64,000 bases of DNA from Microbacterium sp. cf046 (GTDB taxonomy: Bacteria; Actinomycetota; Actinomycetes; Actinomycetales; Microbacteriaceae): the NCBI RefSeq assembly GCF_900114345.1, contig NZ_FOZJ01000002.1:682001-746000 (forward strand), read 5' to 3'. The position numbers and the translations under genes were made by a program. Shown here piece by piece: positions 28,860 through 39,842 of this stretch. How positions within the stretch are numbered: position 1 is the first letter of the stretch; each line of letters starts with the position of its first letter. A model generated the notes under the pieces. The model searched no databases. It was not told the origin of the DNA and saw only the letters and a list, made by a program, of their open reading frames with translations.

Positions 28860-29903
28860 TCACTCCCCGGAGTAGGTCCGAGGCACCAGAGGCGAGATCC
28901 GCACGAGGATCTCCTCGCCGACCGTTCCGATCTTCTCGGCCAGATCCGTCGCCGATGCTCCGTCCGGTCCGAAGAAGGCGACGTCGTCGCCGACCGATGC
29001 GGGCCCGAACGACGCGACGAGCGTGTGCTGCTCCCCCACGCTGGTGATCTGCACGCTCTTGCGGTCGACGCGCAGTGCTCCGTGCCTCCCGAGGCTCGAC
29101 GGCACTCCGTGCAGGAATCCGACGCCGAGTGTCACCGCGTGGTCGCCGACGTGCGTCACCGGCGCCTGGAGCGAGGCGATCGCGCGGATGCCGAGCTCGG
29201 CCTCCGGCACCCCACCTGCCGACCTGATCCCGTAGCAGAATGCCCCGACGCGAACGAGGTCGTACCGGAACTCGGCGCGCGCGAAGGATGCCGCGCTTGC
29301 GGACAGGTGCCTCACCTCGAGGTCGAACCCTGCGGCCTCGGCGAGGACCACCGCGTCCTCGAACACAGCGCGGGCGTCGTCGTCGTCTTGGTCGCTCGCC
29401 TCGGCGATGTGACTCCAGGCGCCGACCACCAGGATGAGTCCTTCGTCCTGCAGCTCGCGGGCCCGGCCGACCACAGTCGCCCAATCCTCAGGTCGGATTC
29501 CGTTGCGATGCAGGCCGGTGTCGATCTTCAGATGCACTCGCGCGGGTCGGCCCGCAGCTCTGGCGCCGGCGCCGATGTCCTCGAGGAACCCGGCGTCGCC
29601 GACGCCCAGATCGATGTCGGCGTCGATCGCCGCCCGGATCTCCTCCGCCCCGACGGTGAGCCAGGAGAACACGCGCGACCCGGGGCCGGCGGCTGCGCGG
29701 GTGCGCAGCGCCTCTGCGACGTCGAACGCCCCGAACCAGTCGACCCCCTCACGCGTCGCCCTGCGGACGATCCGATCGAGCCCGTGGCCGTACGCGTCGT
29801 CCTTCACGACCAGCATCAGCCCGGCCGGGGCGACCCGGGCGCGGACGACATCGAGGTTCGACGCGAACTCGTCGAGATCGATGTGCAGCCGCGGCCCGTT
29901 CAT
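28860..29903 (-). CDS. Alanine racemase-like protein A (PLP barrel intact, C-terminal domain altered)
   Basis: The 347-residue protein has a complete PLP barrel: LHIDLDEFASNL, the PLP lysine Lys34 and Tyr38 in VVKDDAYGHG, KIDTGLHRNGI, HLSASAAS and FRYDLVRVGAFCYGI. The C-terminal domain is unusual: the segment that should read like VSYGxTY, bearing the second catalytic base (Tyr265 of the Bacillus enzyme), is missing, GYADG is replaced by GVGFLHG, and VGRxxMD is absent. Its ATG overlaps the stop of protein B by 4 bases. It may work only together with protein B, or act on another substrate. Confidence 0.8.
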   Translation of the reverse strand: MNGPRLHIDLDEFASNLDVVRARVAPAGLMLVVKDDAYGHGLDRIVRRATREGVDWFGAFDVAEALRTRAAAGPGSRVFSWLTVGAEEIRAAIDADIDLGVGDAGFLEDIGAGARAAGRPARVHLKIDTGLHRNGIRPEDWATVVGRARELQDEGLILVVGAWSHIAEASDQDDDDARAVFEDAVVLAEAAGFDLEVRHLSASAASFARAEFRYDLVRVGAFCYGIRSAGGVPEAELGIRAIASLQAPVTHVGDHAVTLGVGFLHGVPSSLGRHGALRVDRKSVQITSVGEQHTLVASFGPASVGDDVAFFGPDGASATDLAEKIGTVGEEILVRISPLVPRTYSGE

Positions 29904-30628
29904 GGCGCGTACTCCCGTGCATTGCGCAGCCCCACAGCGGTCACGAGCTCGCCGCCGGTCAGCCCGGTCGCCGCCGACCACTCCGCGATCGCAGGGGAGC
30001 CCGTGCTCGGGTCGCCGAAGAAGACGACATCGTCGCCTCGGGTGACCGGCCCATCCGGACCCACGTCGACTACGCACACGTCCATCGCGACGCGACCGAC
30101 GATCGGATGCCGCCTCCCGGCGATCGTCACCGAGGCGGAATCCCCCAGCGCCCGCACGACTCCCTGCGCGTAGCCGCCTGTAACGAGGGCGACGAATGTG
30201 TCGCGAGACGCACGGTGGGCGTACCCGTACGAGACGCCCTCACCCTCCCGCAGGCGCTTTGTGCTCAGCACCCGGCCCTGCAGGCTCATCACCGGCTCGA
30301 AGCCGGGGGTCAGCCCGTAGACCGCGTCCGCGATCGAACCGGTCGCCTGCAGCGTGCATCGTGCGGAGTCGACGATTCCTTCGAGCGCGAGGGCTCCCGC
30401 CTCATCGATGAGGAGCCCGCCCGCCCCGGCGGCGATCGCGCGGGGCGCGACGGCATCCACGCCGTGACCCCAGGCGTCGGCGCGCACGTCGATGAGCGGG
30501 GCATGGGATCCGCCGACCACGGCGCGCAGATTCAGCTCGAGCGCGGAGAGGGAGATCCGGGCCGTGGGAGCGGTGCGACCGGTCGCGCCCGGGTCGGGTG
30601 CTGCACGCCCAGGGTTGCCGAAGGTCAC
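29900..30628 (-). CDS. Alanine racemase-like protein B (barrel truncated, C-terminal domain retained)
   Basis: The 242-residue protein keeps the alanine racemase C-terminal domain: EGVSYGYAHRASRDT, VTGGYAQG and IVGRVAMDVCVVDVG are recognisable. The N-terminal barrel is mostly deleted; only IDVRADAWGHGVDAV remains of the PLP site, with Arg in place of Lys and Trp for Tyr. The Tyr265 position reads His (VSYGYAH). Alone it cannot bind PLP normally. GTG 30628 has TAGTCT 7 bases upstream. It is the first gene of the pair and overlaps gene A. Confidence 0.8.
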   Translation of the reverse strand: MTFGNPGRAAPDPGATGRTAPTARISLSALELNLRAVVGGSHAPLIDVRADAWGHGVDAVAPRAIAAGAGGLLIDEAGALALEGIVDSARCTLQATGSIADAVYGLTPGFEPVMSLQGRVLSTKRLREGEGVSYGYAHRASRDTFVALVTGGYAQGVVRALGDSASVTIAGRRHPIVGRVAMDVCVVDVGPDGPVTRGDDVVFFGDPSTGSPAIAEWSAATGLTGGELVTAVGLRNAREYAP

Positions 30629-30635
30629 GGCATCT

Positions 30636-30641
30636 AGACTA
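30636..30641 (-). promoter_or_regulatory. Predicted -10 box (TAGTCT) of the racemase-like pair, leaderless type
   Basis: TAGTCT lies 7 bases before GTG 30628 on the minus strand. The plus strand holds TAGACT at 30635-30640, which could serve the divergent ATP-grasp gene 59 bases away. Confidence 0.45.
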
Positions 30642-30698
30642 TCCGGGGCCCTCCGACTGTCCCCCGCCAGTCGCCCACCCATCCACCCCGGAGAACGC

Positions 30699-31721
30699 AT
30701 GCCTCAGAAAGGCCTCGGCCTCGCGCCCCGCCTTCGCTATCTCGCCGGCCGTGCTCGCCGCATCGACGTCGGATCCGTCGTCGAGCGCGCGAAGGAGTCC
30801 TCCGCACAGCACGACAAGTGGACACCGGCGATCGTGGTGGACATGCTCTGGCAGGCGGGGTTCCGCAACGTCGGCTTTCAGGATTACATCGACTACGACT
30901 TCGCGATCCTGAGCCGCGACGAGCGAGCCACCTACATGACCCACCCGGTGTCGAATCAGCTCTCGCAGAAGTACGACCACCCCGACTTCCGACACATCTT
31001 CCAGGACAAGGTCGAGTTCGACCGGGTCTTCAGCGAGCACCTGCATCGCGAGTGGATGGTCGTGGACGAGGGAAATGCGGATGCCGTCCGCGTATTCACC
31101 GAGCGACTCGGAACCATTGTGACGAAGGAGCCGGTCGGTCAGGCCGGCACCGGAGTGCACCGCTACCACGCGAGCGAGGTCGATGACTGGGACGACTTCC
31201 ACCGCGGCCTCCTCGAGCGCGGCGAGCTGCTCATCGAGGCCGTCATCGTCCAGCACGCGGCTCTTGCCGCGGTGTGCCCCGGCACCGTCAACACGACTCG
31301 CGTCACGGCGTTCTTCGACGGCGAGCAGACGCACATCCTGGCCATGGCGCAGAAGTTCGGGCGTGGTGCGGTCAGCGACCAGATGACCTTCGGCGGGTTC
31401 TACACGATGCTCGACGACGACGGCCACGCCGTCGGGCCGGGATACGACTCGCACGGGCACGTGCACGTGCGGCATCCCGATTCCGGATTCGTGATCGGGG
31501 ACTTCCAGCTGCCGATGATCGACGAGGTGCGGGACTTCATCGATCACGTCGCCCGTGTCGTCCCCCAGGTGCAGTACGTGGGGTGGGACATCGTCGTGAC
31601 ACCGGACGGACCGGTCCTTGTCGAGGGCAACTGGGGCGCAGGCGTGTACGAGAACAAGCCGAGCGTCACCGGCATCCGCACCGGCCACAAGGCGCGGTAC
31701 CGCGAGGCGATCGGCTTCTAG
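30699..31721 (+). CDS. ATP-grasp protein (sugar-transfer-associated type)
   Basis: The 340-residue protein fits the sugar-transfer-associated ATP-grasp family in length and in segments such as TKEPVGQAGTGVHRYHAS, LLIEAVIVQHAAL, TVNTTRVTAFFDGEQ, FGGFYTMLDDDGHAVGPG and VGWDIVVTPDGPVLVEGNWG (metal-binding ExN). Family members are thought to ligate amino acids or acids in cell-surface or secondary pathways; the substrate here is unknown. ATG 30699 follows CCGGAGAACGC. It diverges from the racemase-like pair and converges on the CofE-like gene. Confidence 0.75.
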   Translation: MPQKGLGLAPRLRYLAGRARRIDVGSVVERAKESSAQHDKWTPAIVVDMLWQAGFRNVGFQDYIDYDFAILSRDERATYMTHPVSNQLSQKYDHPDFRHIFQDKVEFDRVFSEHLHREWMVVDEGNADAVRVFTERLGTIVTKEPVGQAGTGVHRYHASEVDDWDDFHRGLLERGELLIEAVIVQHAALAAVCPGTVNTTRVTAFFDGEQTHILAMAQKFGRGAVSDQMTFGGFYTMLDDDGHAVGPGYDSHGHVHVRHPDSGFVIGDFQLPMIDEVRDFIDHVARVVPQVQYVGWDIVVTPDGPVLVEGNWGAGVYENKPSVTGIRTGHKARYREAIGF

Positions 31722-31731
31722 GCCGGCGTCG

Positions 31732-32426
31732 TCACGCGCGGCGCACCACGCCCAGCGGGGTGGACTCGTGACCCTGTCCGAGGGGATTGTCCTTCAGGAT
31801 CGCGACCAGCCGCTTCTCGCTCGCCTTGTCGAGCGTCGAGCCGAGGATGTTGCCGCCGAGGTCGTTGATGTCGACGACGGCGACCTCCGCGCTCCCGCCG
31901 AGAAGGGTCTTCAGATGCTGAGCGACCTCTCGCGGACGCTCCGGACCCAGCACGACCGCCTTGTTGTACGGCGGGATGGTTCCACTGGTCGGGCCGTCGA
32001 TCGCGCGTGCCTTGTCGCCGGCGACGCGATAGAAGTCGCCCTTGCGTCCGAACGCCTTCGTCACCGCCGAGACGCCGGCGGCGAACAGGATGCGGAGCGT
32101 GCCGCATTCGCGCAGCGCCATCTCCATCGTCTCGGGCATGCCCAGTCCGATCCCGTACGGCGTGCGGGTGACGTACTTCGAGAGGAACAGCGCCAGCCTG
32201 CGGGGGTGGATCTCCTCGACGAGGTACGAGCGCCCCTGGGTGATCGCGACGATCTTCTCGGTGACGAAGAAGATGTCGCCGGGCGCGACGACGTCCGTCG
32301 CGTACTCGCGGATGAACGCATCGAGGTCGTCACCCGGCAACACGACGCGCGTGCGGATCGGGATGCGGGAGTAGGTCGTGCCTTCGACCTCGACGGCGAG
32401 CGCCTTGCCGGCGTTGGCCTCGGCCA

Positions 32427-32427
<1 letters not shown>
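31732..32427 (-). CDS. CofE-like (coenzyme F420-0:L-glutamate ligase family) protein
   Basis: The 231-residue protein resembles CofE: PIRTRVVLPGDDLDAFI near the start, GDIFFVTEKIVAITQGR, and VVDINDLGGNILG in the C-terminal half. CofE adds glutamate to F420 by a GTP-dependent amide ligation. No other F420 gene is in the window, so a related amide ligation is equally likely. Its ATG overlaps the sigA stop by one base (TGATG), so it is translated from the sigA transcript. Confidence 0.75.
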
Positions 32428-33881
<1,454 letters not shown>

Positions 33882-34099
33882 GGTTCGCCTTTCACCAGCG
33901 GACGGGTGTCGTACGTCCCCCGGTAGATTTCGGACACTAGTAAGACCCTTGTCAAGTCCCCGCTCTGCTGAGAATGCCTCACAGAGCCGGTTGACAACGG
34001 GTCAGGTCATCTATTGTCGCACATTCGCCGCGCACATCCGACGTGCACGGTCGACACCTGTGTTACAACGCCGACGGCGTGTCGGGCATTCCGCCTCGG

Positions 34100-35023
34100 T
34101 CAGGCTCCGCGCTTCTCGTCGTCGCCAGTGGGCCGGTTGGCCAGGAACCGCTCCAGCTCGGCGGCGAGCTCGTCAGCGCTGGGCAGATCGCCGGTGTGGA
34201 TGATGGGAGAAGCGAGCGTCGAGCCGGCCATGTAGGCGTCGTACCGCTCCTCGAGACCCTGCACCATCCGCGACAGCTCATCGCTCCCGGCGACCTGCTC
34301 CTCGACCTTCGCGAGGTATTCGCGGTTCTCCTCGCGCAGCTCGTCACCGGCGAAGACGAGCCCAGTCGCAACGGTGAGGCTGTCGAGTCCCGCAAGTGCC
34401 GCGGCCGGATACTCGGTGTCGCCCAGATAGTGCGGCACCAGGAGCACGAAGCCGGCCACGAGGGCGCCGGCTTCGGCGAACCGGTATTCGAGCAGATGCC
34501 CTGCGGTGGCCGGAACCTGAGTGTGGGGCTGCCAGACCGAATGCGCCTCGGTCAACTCGCTTCGGGTGCCGCTCACGGTCGTACCGATCGGGCGCGTGTG
34601 CGGCACGGGCATCGGTATCGCGTGCACCCAGGTCACGGCCTGCACGTCGTAGGCGGCCGCGAAGTCCAGGACCGCGTCGGTGAAGGCGTCCCAGGCGAAG
34701 TCGGGCTCGTATCCGGCCAGGAGAAGGAAGGGCTGACCGAGCGAGTCGTGCGCGAACGAGAGTTCCAGTCGCGGCGGCCGGTAGTCGGTGAGGTGGTCCT
34801 GCTCGAAGGAGATGAGCGGACGGCGGGCGCGGTAGTCGAGCAGCACGTCATTGGAGAAGACAGCCACCGGGGTCGGTGCGAGAGCGTCACGGAAGTAGTC
34901 GACCAGTCGGCTGACCGCGCTGCCCGCGTCCGTGAATCCGGTCAGCGCGATCACGAGCGGGAGCCCCCGCGGGATCGGCGGCGCGGAAGCCACACGCTCG
35001 TACAGCGGAGCGGAATGAGCCAT
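34100..35023 (-). CDS. PAC2 family protein (proteasome assembly chaperone-like)
   Basis: The 307-residue protein matches the PAC2 family: LPLVIALTGFTDAGSAVSRL at the start, FLLLAGYEPDFAWDAF, VTWVHAIPMPVPHTRP and GFVLLVPHYLGDTEYP. Actinobacterial members are related in fold to proteasome assembly chaperones, but a bacterial function is not established. ATG 35023 has TACCAT 6 bases upstream, so it looks leaderless. It is divergent from pepA. Confidence 0.85.
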   Translation of the reverse strand: MAHSAPLYERVASAPPIPRGLPLVIALTGFTDAGSAVSRLVDYFRDALAPTPVAVFSNDVLLDYRARRPLISFEQDHLTDYRPPRLELSFAHDSLGQPFLLLAGYEPDFAWDAFTDAVLDFAAAYDVQAVTWVHAIPMPVPHTRPIGTTVSGTRSELTEAHSVWQPHTQVPATAGHLLEYRFAEAGALVAGFVLLVPHYLGDTEYPAAALAGLDSLTVATGLVFAGDELREENREYLAKVEEQVAGSDELSRMVQGLEERYDAYMAGSTLASPIIHTGDLPSADELAAELERFLANRPTGDDEKRGA

Positions 35024-35029
35024 GCCCCC

Positions 35030-35035
35030 ATGGTA
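35030..35035 (-). promoter_or_regulatory. Predicted -10 box (TACCAT) of the PAC2 gene, leaderless type
   Basis: TACCAT is separated by the 6 bases GGGGGC from ATG 35023 on the minus strand. Confidence 0.4.
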
Positions 35036-35103
35036 CGAGCAGGGCCCGCCGCCGCGGGTCGCACACGTCCCGCTCACAGCGAACAGACCCGGGGGGACAT
35101 ACC

Positions 35104-35109
35104 TAGGAT
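35104..35109 (+). promoter_or_regulatory. Predicted -10 box (TAGGAT) of pepA, leaderless type
   Basis: TAGGAT lies 7 bases before ATG 35117. It overlaps an in-frame ATG at 35108, which argues for 35117 as the true start. Confidence 0.45.
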
Positions 35110-35116
35110 GGAGTCC

Positions 35117-36592
35117 ATGTCGTTTCCCGACCTCGTCTTCAGCACCACGCCCGTTCGAGAGTCCGATGCCGACGCCATTCTCCTGGCGCTGCCTTCCCTC
35201 GATTCGGAGGACCCACCCGCGCTCGACGATTGGCCGGGTCTTCGAGAGGCGCTCGCCGCGACCGGATTCACGGGTGCGGCATCCTCCTATCAGCGCGTGT
35301 ATGCGCCGGAGAGCACCGCACTGCCGCTCGCCGTGGTCGGGATCGGAGCGAAATCGGATGCCGCCGCCGTACGCGACGCAGTCGGCACCGGCATCCGTCT
35401 GCTGACGGGCTTCGCCCGGGTCAGCGTCGCGGTCATCGCGGAGGAGGCGGGTCTCTGGCGCGCTGCCGCGGAGGGCGCGAGCCTCGGCGGCTATCGCTTC
35501 GACGGCTACAAGTCGGAGGCGCCGAAAGCACGAGCCGGCGAGGTCATCGTGCACGGCGAGACGGCGCCCGCGGACGACGAGATCGCCGCTGTCCTCGCGG
35601 CAGCGGACGCCGTCGCGCTCGTGAAGGATCTCGTCGCGATCCCCGCGGAGTGGCTCGGCCCCGCCGACTTCGCCGAGCGCGCGGCGGCCTCGGTCGCCGA
35701 TCTGCCGGTCACGGTCGAGATCCTCGACGAATCCGACCTCCGAGAGGGCGGTTACGGAGGCATCCTCGGTGTCGGGCAGGGCTCGGATCGGCCGCCGCGA
35801 CTCGTGCGCCTTGACTACGCGCCGGAAGGCGCGGCCCGACACGTCGCACTCGTCGGAAAGGGCATCACGTTCGACACCGGCGGACTTTCGCTGAAGCCTG
35901 CCAGCTCGATGGTGGGCATGAAGTACGACATGTGCGGTGCGGCGACTGCTCTGAGTGTCGTGCGCGCCGTCGCGACGCTCGGCCTGCCGGTTCGCGTCAC
36001 AGCCTGGCTGTGCATCGCCGACAACATGCCGTCCGGCCGCGCCATCCGGCCCGGCGACGTGCTGCGGATGCTCGACGGTTCGACGGTCGAGGTCCTCAAC
36101 ACGGACGCCGAGGGACGGCTGGTGCTCGCCGACGGTCTCGTAGCCGCGAGCCGGGAGAATCCGGACGTCATCGTCGACGTGGCCACCCTCACCGGGGCGA
36201 TCACGATCGCCCTCGGCACGCGTCACACCGGAGTCATGGGTGAGGATGCCGCGGTGGCCGCGTATCTGGCCGCATCCGAAGAGTCGGGTGAGCTCGCGTG
36301 GCAGCTGCCCCTGCCCGCGCACATGGTCGACGAGCTGGACTCCCCCATCGCCGACCTCCAGAACGCGAAGATCGGCGACCCCGCCGGCGGATCGCTGTTC
36401 GCCGGCCTCTTCCTCCGTCACTTCGTGGGGCGCGTGTCGGCGGACGCCGATGCGCCCCGCATCCCTTGGGTGCATCTGGACATCGCCGGTGTCGGGATGA
36501 ACAAGGGCGGAGCCTTTGGATTCACGGACAAGGGTCCGACCGGAGCGACGGTCCGCTCGCTCATCCGTTTCGTCGCAGATCAGGAGTCCTGA
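35117..36592 (+). CDS. pepA: Leucyl aminopeptidase (M17)
   Basis: The 491-residue metallopeptidase releases N-terminal residues from peptides. The C-terminal catalytic domain has GKGITFDTGGLSLKP (Lys and Asp ligands), MKYDMCGAA, and the signature NTDAEGRLVLADGL. Length matches the family. A second ATG at 35108 exists but lies within the -10 box. The stop overlaps the lpdA start by one base (TGATG). In M. tuberculosis the homologue pepB (Rv2213) is also near the dihydrolipoamide acyltransferase gene. Confidence 0.94.
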   Translation: MSFPDLVFSTTPVRESDADAILLALPSLDSEDPPALDDWPGLREALAATGFTGAASSYQRVYAPESTALPLAVVGIGAKSDAAAVRDAVGTGIRLLTGFARVSVAVIAEEAGLWRAAAEGASLGGYRFDGYKSEAPKARAGEVIVHGETAPADDEIAAVLAAADAVALVKDLVAIPAEWLGPADFAERAAASVADLPVTVEILDESDLREGGYGGILGVGQGSDRPPRLVRLDYAPEGAARHVALVGKGITFDTGGLSLKPASSMVGMKYDMCGAATALSVVRAVATLGLPVRVTAWLCIADNMPSGRAIRPGDVLRMLDGSTVEVLNTDAEGRLVLADGLVAASRENPDVIVDVATLTGAITIALGTRHTGVMGEDAAVAAYLAASEESGELAWQLPLPAHMVDELDSPIADLQNAKIGDPAGGSLFAGLFLRHFVGRVSADADAPRIPWVHLDIAGVGMNKGGAFGFTDKGPTGATVRSLIRFVADQES

Positions 36593-37965
36593 TGACCGAG
36601 CACGCATTCGACCTCGTGATCCTGGGCGGCGGCAGCGGCGGCTACGCCGCCGCGCTGCGCGCCGCGGAGCTGGGCAAGACCGTGGCCCTGATCGAGAAGG
36701 ACAAGGTCGGCGGGACCTGCCTGCACCGGGGCTGCATCCCGACCAAGGCGCTCCTGCACGCGGCCGAAGTCGCCGACGTGGCTCGCGACGCATCCAGCAT
36801 CGGCATCCGCGCGACGCTCGACGGCATCGACCCGGAAGGCGTCCGCGCATACCGGGAGGGCATCGTCGCGAAGAAGTACAAGGGCCTCGAGGGGCTGATC
36901 AAGGCCCGGGGCATCACGGTCGTCGCCGGATCGGGTGTGCTCGAGGCAGGTCCGGCGGTCCGGGTCGGCGACGACCTGTACCGAGGCATCGACGTCATCC
37001 TTGCGACGGGTTCGTACAGCCGGTCGCTGCCCGGTCTGGAGATCGGCGGACGGATCCTCACGAGTGAGCACGCGCTGGAGCTCTCCGAGGTCCCCGATCG
37101 GGTGGTGATCCTCGGCGGCGGAGTCATCGGGGTCGAGTTCGCGAGCGTGTGGCGCTCGTTCGGTGCCGACGTGACGATCGTCGAGGCACTCGATCACCTC
37201 GTGCCGAACGAGGACGTCTCGATGAGCAAGGCGCTCGAGCGTGCGTTCCGCAGGCGTGGGATCGCCTACTCGCTGGGCGTGAGATTCGCCGCTGCCAGCC
37301 AGACCTCGGATGCCGTCACGGTGACGCTCGAGAACGGCACGGCGTTCGAAGCCGACTATCTGCTGGTGGCCGTCGGCCGCGGCCCCTCCACGACCGGGCT
37401 CGGCTACGAGGAGAACGGCGTGGTGCTCGACCGCGGATTCGTCACGACCGACGATCGCCTGCGCACGGCCGCGGACCATGTGTGGGCGGTCGGCGACATC
37501 GTCCCCGGACTCCAACTCGCGCATCGCGGGTTCCAGCAGGGCATCTTCGTGGCAGAGGAGATCGCCGGCCTGCATCCCGTGCTCGTCCCGGACACGCAGA
37601 TTCCCAAGGTCACCTACAGCCACCCCGAGGTCGCCTCCGTGGGTCTCACCGAGGTGCAGGCCGTCGAGATGCACGGCGTGGACTCCGTGGTCTCGTACGA
37701 GTACAACCTCGCCGGCAACGGGAAGAGCGAGATCATCGGCACCTCCGGCCTCGTCAAGGTCGTGCGGGTCAAGGAGGGTCCGGTGCTCGGCGTCCATCTC
37801 GTGGGCGATCGCGTCGGCGAGCTCATCACCGAGGGGCAGCTCGCGGTGGGGTGGGAAGCGCACCCGGAGGACATCGCTCCGTTCGTGCACGCGCACCCGA
37901 CGCAGAGCGAGGCGCTCGGCGAGGCGTTCCTCGCCCTGGCCGGGAAGCCGCTGCACGCGCTCTGA
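36592..37965 (+). CDS. lpdA: Dihydrolipoyl dehydrogenase (E3)
   Basis: The 457-residue flavoenzyme re-oxidises dihydrolipoamide in 2-oxoacid dehydrogenase complexes. Visible are the FAD fold GGGSGGYAAALRAAELG, redox cysteines Cys43 and Cys48 in GGTCLHRGCIPTK, the NAD fold ILGGGVIGVEFASVW and the catalytic His-Glu pair in VHAHPTQSE. It is translationally coupled to pepA and followed within 80 bases by the E2 gene, so it probably supplies E3 to the AceE and 2-oxoglutarate complexes. Confidence 0.95.
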   Translation: MTEHAFDLVILGGGSGGYAAALRAAELGKTVALIEKDKVGGTCLHRGCIPTKALLHAAEVADVARDASSIGIRATLDGIDPEGVRAYREGIVAKKYKGLEGLIKARGITVVAGSGVLEAGPAVRVGDDLYRGIDVILATGSYSRSLPGLEIGGRILTSEHALELSEVPDRVVILGGGVIGVEFASVWRSFGADVTIVEALDHLVPNEDVSMSKALERAFRRRGIAYSLGVRFAAASQTSDAVTVTLENGTAFEADYLLVAVGRGPSTTGLGYEENGVVLDRGFVTTDDRLRTAADHVWAVGDIVPGLQLAHRGFQQGIFVAEEIAGLHPVLVPDTQIPKVTYSHPEVASVGLTEVQAVEMHGVDSVVSYEYNLAGNGKSEIIGTSGLVKVVRVKEGPVLGVHLVGDRVGELITEGQLAVGWEAHPEDIAPFVHAHPTQSEALGEAFLALAGKPLHAL

Positions 37966-38000
37966 CACCGCGCCGCGGCACGCGACCACGACTGCATCAC

Positions 38001-38006
38001 TAAGCT
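38001..38006 (+). promoter_or_regulatory. Predicted -10 box (TAAGCT) for the E2 gene
   Basis: TAAGCT lies in the 77-base gap between lpdA and the E2 gene. A leader of about 30 bases with GAAGGAGTC would follow. Confidence 0.35.
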
Positions 38007-38042
38007 AGAAAACGACATCGGCATTCTGAAGGAGTCATGCAC

Positions 38043-39836
38043 ATGAGCACTTCTGTGGTCCTCCCCGCGCTCGGCGAGAGCGTCACCGAGGGAACGGTCA
38101 CCCGCTGGCTCAAGAAGGTCGGCGACACCGTACAGGCGGACGAAGGACTGCTGGAGATCTCGACCGACAAGGTCGACACCGAGATCCCTTCGCCGGTCAG
38201 CGGCGTGATCGAGGAGATCCTGGTTCAGGAGGATGAGACCGTCGAAGTCGGCGCCGTCCTCGCCAAGATCGGCGAGCCCGGCGCGGCACCCGCGTCGGAT
38301 GACGCTCCCTCGGATGCCGAACACCCCGCCGCAGAGGAATCGCCCGCTCCTGACGCTGCGGCCGCTCCCGAGACTGCCGCTCCTGAGGCTGCCGCTGCCG
38401 AAGCGCCCGCCGAGACGGAGGCGCCCGCGCCCGCCGCCGGGTCGGCGGAAGGAAAGGACGTCGTCCTGCCCGAACTCGGTGAGAGCGTGACCGAAGGCAC
38501 AGTCACCCGCTGGCTCAAGAAGGTCGGCGACAGCGTCGAGGTCGACGAGGCACTCCTGGAGATCTCGACCGACAAGGTCGACACCGAGATCCCATCGCCG
38601 TTCAGCGGCGTGCTCCAGGAGATCCTGGTGGGCGAAGACGAGACCGTGGCCGTCGGCTCGCCGCTCGCGCGGATCGGCGACAGCGCTACAGCTCCCGCCG
38701 CCTCCGAAGCGCCCGCGGAGTCCCAAGCCCCGGCTGCTGCCGAACCGGAGCCCGCCGCGCCCGCTCCCGCCGCTGCTCCCGCGCAACCCGCACCGGCACC
38801 TGCCGCCGCAGCTCCTGCGCCGACTGCCGCGGCTCCTGCGCCCGCTGCCGCGGCTCCTGCGCCCGCTGCCGCGGCCCCGGCACCCGCTGCCGCAGCTCCT
38901 GCTCCGGCAGCGGCAGACGACTCCGACGTCTCCGCGTACGTGACGCCCCTCGTGCGCCGCCTCGCCCAGCAGCAGGGCGTCGATCTCGCGACCGTGTCGG
39001 GCACCGGGGTGGGCGGCCGGATCCGCAAGGAGGACGTCCTCAAGGCCGCCGAGGCCGCATCCGCGCCTGCTGCGGCTGCGCCATCAGCCGCGCCCGCACC
39101 CGCTGCGGTCGAGGTGTCTCCGCTGCGAGGGACGACCCAGCCGATGTCGCGCCTGCGCAAGGTGCTCGCGGAGCGCGCGGTCGCCTCGATGCAGGCCACC
39201 GCTCAGCTCACGACGGTCGTCGAGGTCGACGTCACCAAGCTCGCGAACTACCGCGACACCGTGAAGGCCGAGTTCCTGACGAAGACGGGCGACAAGCTGT
39301 CGTTCCTGCCCTTCTTCGCGCTGGCGGCGGCCGAGGCGCTCCAGGCGAACCCCGTGATCAACGCGACCGTGGACGGCGATCAGATCGTCTACCCCGCCAC
39401 GGAGAACCTCTCGATCGCGGTCGACACGGAGCGCGGGCTCCTGACTCCGGTGCTCCGCGATGCGGCGTCCAAGAACCTGGCGCAGATCGCGCACGAGATC
39501 GCCGACCTCGCCGCGCGCACCCGCAACAACAAGCTGAAGCCCGACGAGCTCGGGGGCGGCACGTTCACGCTCACCAACACCGGATCGCGCGGCGCGCTGT
39601 TCGACACGCCGGTCGTCTTCCTCCCGCAGTCGGCGATCCTCGGAACCGGGGTGGTCGTCAAGCGCCCGGGTCTGGTCTCGGTCGACGGCAAGGACGCGAT
39701 CGCGATCCGCTCGTACGTGTACCTCGCCCTCTCCTACGACCACCGCATCGTCGACGGCGCGGACGCCGCGCGCTTCCTCGGCGCGGTCAAGAAGCGCCTC
39801 GAGGATGCCTCGTTCGACGGGAACCTCGGCATCTGA
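38043..39836 (+). CDS. sucB: 2-oxoacid dehydrogenase E2, dihydrolipoamide acyltransferase with two lipoyl domains
   Basis: The 597-residue protein has two nearly identical lipoyl domains with lipoylation sites Lys43 and Lys178, each in [14 protein letters not shown]. They are joined to the rest by long Ala/Pro linkers containing tandem APAPAAA units (about 230-295). A peripheral subunit-binding domain (about 298-335) and a CoA acyltransferase domain with the catalytic SYDHRIVDG (His567, Asp571) follow. It resembles mycobacterial DlaT, which serves more than one complex. ATG 38043 is preferred to 38037 for its spacing from GGAG. Confidence 0.93.
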   Translation: MSTSVVLPALGESVTEGTVTRWLKKVGDTVQADEGLLEISTDKVDTEIPSPVSGVIEEILVQEDETVEVGAVLAKIGEPGAAPASDDAPSDAEHPAAEESPAPDAAAAPETAAPEAAAAEAPAETEAPAPAAGSAEGKDVVLPELGESVTEGTVTRWLKKVGDSVEVDEALLEISTDKVDTEIPSPFSGVLQEILVGEDETVAVGSPLARIGDSATAPAASEAPAESQAPAAAEPEPAAPAPAAAPAQPAPAPAAAAPAPTAAAPAPAAAAPAPAAAAPAPAAAAPAPAAADDSDVSAYVTPLVRRLAQQQGVDLATVSGTGVGGRIRKEDVLKAAEAASAPAAAAPSAAPAPAAVEVSPLRGTTQPMSRLRKVLAERAVASMQATAQLTTVVEVDVTKLANYRDTVKAEFLTKTGDKLSFLPFFALAAAEALQANPVINATVDGDQIVYPATENLSIAVDTERGLLTPVLRDAASKNLAQIAHEIADLAARTRNNKLKPDELGGGTFTLTNTGSRGALFDTPVVFLPQSAILGTGVVVKRPGLVSVDGKDAIAIRSYVYLALSYDHRIVDGADAARFLGAVKKRLEDASFDGNLGI

Positions 39837-39842
39837 GTGACG

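Noticed and set aside
33990..34020. Plus-strand TTGACA followed by TATTGT
   Set aside because: It looks like a promoter, but no plus-strand gene starts within a kilobase; the next gene has its own box at 35104.
38700..38930. Tandem repeats that at first look like a repeat array
   Set aside because: They encode the Ala/Pro-rich linker of the E2 protein (APAPAAA units) and lack the spacer structure of a CRISPR array.
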